Shown: positions 60,244-64,000 of the stretch, in pieces
Position numbering within the stretch: position 1 is the first letter of the stretch
Layout of the letters: each line of letters opens with the position of its first letter
NCBI RefSeq assembly: GCF_017353185.1
Contig: NZ_JAFMYV010000002.1
Location: 558,001 to 622,000, forward strand
DNA from: Fibrella rubiginis
Lineage (GTDB): Bacteria > Bacteroidota > Bacteroidia > Cytophagales > Spirosomataceae
DNA length: 64,000 nt
Direction of reading: 5' to 3'
Position numbers and translations under genes: made by a program
The notes under the pieces: model-generated
Databases searched by the model: none
What the model was told of the DNA's origin: nothing
What the model saw: the letters and a program-made list of their open reading frames with translations, nothing else

Positions 60244-61317
60244 TCAATTTAACGCCGCTTCCACTGTGTCGTCCAGTTGGTCCAGGTCGACCAGGGTACC
60301 CCGGCTGCCTTCGGCGGTAGATTGCGACATGATGGTGAACTTACGCCCCCACTCAATTTCATTATACCGGTACGAAAAGCGGCTGTGGACGGTTTGGTTG
60401 AAGGTATCTTCGGTGCCGCGCAACAGGATCAGAAATTCGGCATCGCTTTCGGCCAGTTGCTCCTGGGTGCAATTATAAAGCGGACTATCTTCGGTAATCG
60501 GGTGCACCAGTGTCCAGTTGGCGGGGAAAAAGCTGACTTTAGCGCGTTCCAGCTTCAGGGCATAGTACCGTCGGCTGATACTACCATCGTCTTTCTTCTC
60601 CAGCCGCGACATTGACACCTCTACCTGCACATCGATGAGTTGATTGGTGCGCTGATTAATGATCCGAAACATCCAGCCGTTGATGTCGAGATACGGGGCG
60701 AAAAGGGCCGTTTTTGAGTAACGGATGCTGGCCACTGGCCGCGAAAAGCGACCGTACATCAGGCCCGTGGCGAGGGCAAACAGTAACAGTCCAAACATCG
60801 ACTCGATAGCCGCCAGACCGCTGGTCCAATAGCCCGCCGGACTAATATGCCCATAGCCCACGGTGGTCAGCGTTTGCGAGCTGAAAAAGAAAGCGCCCAT
60901 GAAGCGACCAAAGGACGTATCGGGCGTGACCTTCTCCAGGCCAACCAGGTTTTCGTAGCCCAGTAAACCATACAGACCCGCAAAGAGGGTGTTAGCCGAC
61001 ACATAAAAGATGAGCACCACCGTCAGAAAACGTACCCAGGAAATGGTGATCAGGCGGTGGTAGAGGTTCAGGTGATTCCAGAAATCCTGATGTGCCCGTA
61101 CCACATTAAACGACCCATCTTTGTTGACCAGCCGCGAGGAGGCATCATTAATTTTGGTACCAAACCCGAGGTCTTCCCGCTTTACTTCCTGTTCTACGAG
61201 TGTACTACTCCCCCTTTTCCGGTCGGCCAGCCGGTGTTCATCGGCCTGGGCTTTTGCGGTGTCTGACGCTATTGTTGGTGCCGAAACGGTGGTTGTTTTT
61301 TTGGCCATACGCTGCAT
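60244..61317 (-). CDS. Kir-type inward rectifier potassium channel
   Basis: This protein has 357 residues from the ATG at 61317; another ATG at 61308 would do as well. Two transmembrane helices (about 90-115 and 165-195) flank the pore loop with the selectivity filter TTVGYGHISP (near residues 150-159). The large C-terminal immunoglobulin-like cytoplasmic domain, with MFRIINQRTNQLIDVQVEVSMS and RFSYRYNEIEWGRKF, matches KirBac channels. It would conduct K+ across the inner membrane. The N-terminal 60 residues are charged and low complexity. The stop is 3 nt from hairpin element M. Confidence 0.93.
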   Translation of the reverse strand: MQRMAKKTTTVSAPTIASDTAKAQADEHRLADRKRGSSTLVEQEVKREDLGFGTKINDASSRLVNKDGSFNVVRAHQDFWNHLNLYHRLITISWVRFLTVVLIFYVSANTLFAGLYGLLGYENLVGLEKVTPDTSFGRFMGAFFFSSQTLTTVGYGHISPAGYWTSGLAAIESMFGLLLFALATGLMYGRFSRPVASIRYSKTALFAPYLDINGWMFRIINQRTNQLIDVQVEVSMSRLEKKDDGSISRRYYALKLERAKVSFFPANWTLVHPITEDSPLYNCTQEQLAESDAEFLILLRGTEDTFNQTVHSRFSYRYNEIEWGRKFTIMSQSTAEGSRGTLVDLDQLDDTVEAALN

Positions 61318-61536
61318 GGATATATGCCAGTAGTACAAATCTGTCTGGCGTTTAATTCATGTTAAAAAACGTAAACGGGGCAACGCTTCGTCCCGGAAAT
61401 ACATCTCAGGGTTGGTACCGCCTATCCGTATTTACTACTAGCTTAACCGTATAATGCCCCTGTTCGCACGAAATCAGTACCGGTTCAACCCCTACCATTC
61501 GTTATTTGTCAACTACGCAACCGCCTAACCACCTGT

Positions 61537-64000
61537 ATGCACCAGTCGTTACTCAACCGCTTTTTTACCTTTTTATTAATCCTGTCGGTCCCCTTTGCGG
61601 GCCAGGCACAGGGCATTCGGGGCGTGGTAAAATCAGGCACGGGTCAGCCCATGTCGTTTGCCACAATTGCCGCCAAAGGCACTACACTGGGCACCATCGC
61701 CAACGAAGAGGGCCGTTATGACCTGCCCCTGAAACCTGGTCAGTATGAGATCGTTTTTCAGTTTCTGGGCTACAAAGCCGAAACCAAAGCGGTCACTATA
61801 GCCACTGACTACCAGACAATTGATGTTACTATGGCCGAGCAGGCCATCAAATTACAGGACGTGAAAATTGGCAAGAACACCGAAGACCCGGCGGTGAGCA
61901 TCATGCGGCGGGCCATTGCCAAAGCCCGCTTCCACCAATTACAGGTGCAGCAGTTTAAAGCGCGGGTCTACACTAAATCGTCTTTTATTGTGCACAAGCT
62001 GCCACTGACGTTTTTGTACAAAGACAAGCTGAAAGAACTAGAAAAGGAATCAAACATCAAAGTAGGTCAGCCAGTACTGAACGAGAACGTAGCTGAGGTT
62101 GAGTTTAAGTTGCCCAACACCGTAAAGCAGCGTATTGTGGCTAGCCGTAACTCACAGGTAGACAATCAGTTTGTGCAGGTTAATGCCTATTACAACGCCA
62201 ATCTTTACCCGGCCAAACTCTTGGGTGCGGTATCGCCGCTGGCACCTAATGCCTTTGGCTACTACAAGTTTGAATACGAAGGCACCTTCCATGAGCAGGG
62301 CGTCGATGTGTCGAAGATCAAGGTTATCCCCAAACAGTATGGCGACGGGGTTGTGCGGGGTACAGTCTACATTATTGAGGATACCTGGGCCATCTACAGT
62401 GCTCAACTGGAAACCATCAACGAACAGGGTTTTACGATAAAGCTGAAATCGACCTGCAGCCCGATCAAATCGGTCTGGATGCCCGTGAGTCAGCAGTTCG
62501 ACGTCGACGGGTCATTTATGGGGGCTACCTTTTCGGCGCAGGCGGTGCGCAGTCAGAGCTTCCGCGATTTTGTGATTAACCCTGGTTTTGTGGAAGACGT
62601 GAAGGTGGTCGACGAGCGATTTAATGCCCCGGCCCGCACGCTGAGCAAAACCGACGTGAAAGCCCAGCCCTTTGCCGAGGCCGTGGCGAAACAGAAAGAG
62701 TTTTCGACTAAAAACCTGAAGCAGCTCGTCAAAGAATATGAAAAGCAGGAATACAAAGCCCGCAAGGCCCGCAAAGAAGACGTGGCCGTAGTCCGCAATG
62801 ACTCTACCGTGATCGACTCGCTGGCCCGCAAACGCAGCAACGCCTTCTGGGATTCGCTCCGCACGGTGCCGCTCACCAAGGCTGAGGTGGTCAGTTACCA
62901 GAAAAGCGACAGTCTGCGCGTAATCAAGCTCGGCACCGCCCCCACCGACAGCCTGAAAAAAGCGCAGGCGGCGGCAAAAAAACGGAAAGCCAATAACCCT
63001 TTCAGCCTGCTGTTTGGCAAACACAACTGGAACCCTTCGCGCCGTACGTCGTGGCATTGGCATGGCCCCGTTGATCTGGAAAGTGCCTATTTTAACACCG
63101 TCGAGGGTTTTCCGATCACGGCTTCGCTACGTTTCAACCGTCGGCTCGATAGCCTGAAACAAAATCGCATGGCCCTCAGCGGCCTGGCCCGCTACCAGAC
63201 CGGTCGGCAGCAGTTTGTAGGCTACGGCACGGCTTCCTACACGCACAAAACCACCGCTGTTGAGCTGTCGGGCGGGCGGTTTGTGTCGCAACTCAACGAG
63301 AGCAACCCCATTGAGCCCGTGCTGAACACGCTTACAACGGCGTTTTTCGAGCGCAACCTGATGAAGCTCTTTCAGAAGGATTACCTCAAACTAAGCCTGA
63401 CCACTCAGCCCAATGAAGGCCGTTTCCGGTTGGGCGGCAGCCTGGAATACGCCGAACGTACTGAACTGGGCAACTACAAAGAGAGCATCAAGCCGCTGAT
63501 CAACTGGGCCTATTTCAGCTATACGCCAAACCGACCCGCCACTAGCGAGGTAGAGAGTGCGGGCTTTCCGGTGCATCAGGCCCTGACTCTGAACCTGAAC
63601 GCCTCGCTGCGCCTAGGCGAACTGCGCTACCGCATACGCAACGGCAAGCGGATTCAGCTCACCAACAGCGAGGCCCCGCTGGTTACATTCAATTACCGCA
63701 AAGGCATTTCAGGTGTGGGCAATTCGGATATTGACTATGATTTTGCGCAGCTAACCTGGCGGCACTCAGTCGAAACGGGTATCCGCAGCCGACTGGCCTA
63801 TCAACTATCAGCGGGCGGATTCCTAACCGACAAATCGGTGTATTTTCCTGACTTTAAGCACTTTCAGGGTAACGAATTCTTTTTGCAAATGGGCGATCCG
63901 GTCAGTGCATTTCGGTTTTTGCCCTACTACCAGTACAGCACCCGCAGTCGCTTTGCCGAGGCCCACGTGCTGATGGAATATCGTCAGTTGCTGCTTACGC
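61537..64000 (+). CDS. DUF5686 outer-membrane protein with carboxypeptidase-regulatory-like domain (3' partial)
   Basis: The open frame runs off the window; 821 codons are visible. A signal peptide (FFTFLLILSVPFAGQAQ) is followed by a carboxypeptidase-D regulatory-like domain (GIRGVVKSGTGQPMSFATIAAKG, to about residue 105) and then the DUF5686 region: EDPAVSIMRRAIAKARFHQ, YTKSSFIVHKLP, and LAPNAFGYYKFEYEG through about residue 330. Residues about 370-480 are Lys-rich and coiled. The last part has barrel-like strands (LYRYRIRNG-type), as expected for an outer-membrane protein. The function is unknown. The promoter region is the 219-bp gap from the divergent Kir gene. Confidence 0.9.
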   Translation, partial: MHQSLLNRFFTFLLILSVPFAGQAQGIRGVVKSGTGQPMSFATIAAKGTTLGTIANEEGRYDLPLKPGQYEIVFQFLGYKAETKAVTIATDYQTIDVTMAEQAIKLQDVKIGKNTEDPAVSIMRRAIAKARFHQLQVQQFKARVYTKSSFIVHKLPLTFLYKDKLKELEKESNIKVGQPVLNENVAEVEFKLPNTVKQRIVASRNSQVDNQFVQVNAYYNANLYPAKLLGAVSPLAPNAFGYYKFEYEGTFHEQGVDVSKIKVIPKQYGDGVVRGTVYIIEDTWAIYSAQLETINEQGFTIKLKSTCSPIKSVWMPVSQQFDVDGSFMGATFSAQAVRSQSFRDFVINPGFVEDVKVVDERFNAPARTLSKTDVKAQPFAEAVAKQKEFSTKNLKQLVKEYEKQEYKARKARKEDVAVVRNDSTVIDSLARKRSNAFWDSLRTVPLTKAEVVSYQKSDSLRVIKLGTAPTDSLKKAQAAAKKRKANNPFSLLFGKHNWNPSRRTSWHWHGPVDLESAYFNTVEGFPITASLRFNRRLDSLKQNRMALSGLARYQTGRQQFVGYGTASYTHKTTAVELSGGRFVSQLNESNPIEPVLNTLTTAFFERNLMKLFQKDYLKLSLTTQPNEGRFRLGGSLEYAERTELGNYKESIKPLINWAYFSYTPNRPATSEVESAGFPVHQALTLNLNASLRLGELRYRIRNGKRIQLTNSEAPLVTFNYRKGISGVGNSDIDYDFAQLTWRHSVETGIRSRLAYQLSAGGFLTDKSVYFPDFKHFQGNEFFLQMGDPVSAFRFLPYYQYSTRSRFAEAHVLMEYRQLLLT

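Overview
The window looks like a chromosome segment of a Bacteroidota bacterium of the Cytophagales, most like the Spirosoma/Fibrella group. The reasons are a moderately GC-rich coding sequence, a SusC/SusD pair, a PorX-type regulator, PQQ-dehydrogenase/cytochrome c fusions, a DUF5686 protein, a TAnnTTTG promoter before tRNA-Glu, and start codons that mostly lack Shine-Dalgarno sequences. Both window edges cut genes: a PQQ sugar dehydrogenase on the left and a DUF5686 protein on the right. The genus is inferred from gene content and was not tested.

Layout. 1-4.1 kb: PQQ dehydrogenase and aconitase. 4.1-7.5 kb: an accessory block with a RelE/ParE-type toxin-antitoxin pair, an SF1 helicase and a xisH-xisI pair. 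7.5-14.2 kb: NIPSNAP protein, sugar-phosphate deaminase, a PQQ-like/HEAT/cytochrome c protein, a decayed GH43-like gene and a GH5 lipoprotein. 14.2-17.6 kb: KdsB, a LysM protein and a TIGR02757 protein. 17.65-20.15 kb: a sharply AT-rich island with two genes, a SLATT-type membrane protein and a TIR-domain protein. 20.1-32.5 kb: RodA/PBP2, SMP-30 lactonase, PyrE, SDR, M20 peptidase and SusC/SusD. 32.5-39.2 kb: DUF3179 protein, vanadium-haloperoxidase-like PAP2 protein and several outer-membrane proteins. 39.3-50.3 kb: PorX, GluQ, a YfhO membrane protein, a GMC dehydrogenase with its small subunit, and an M14 peptidase. 50.4-64 kb: tRNA-Glu, LtrA, a BNR-repeat protein, a sterol desaturase, a retinal-forming operon (lycopene cyclase, Brp/Blh oxygenase, NUDIX), LD-carboxypeptidase, a Kir-type channel and DUF5686.

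The most unusual signal is non-coding. Twelve gene ends carry long hairpins with arms of about 30-58 nt, several of them perfectly paired, butted against or overlapping a stop codon. Arm sequences differ from locus to locus, but most are built of degenerate 7-bp units in phase with a shared terminal unit, CTGACGC or CTTACGC, that sits at the loop. Two copies are near-identical, one is nested, and one pair of arms differs by exactly one 7-bp unit. I know of no named element with this architecture. The second candidate is the AT-rich SLATT-TIR pair, which has the makings of a two-component anti-phage module: a nucleotide-metabolising TIR protein with a membrane effector.
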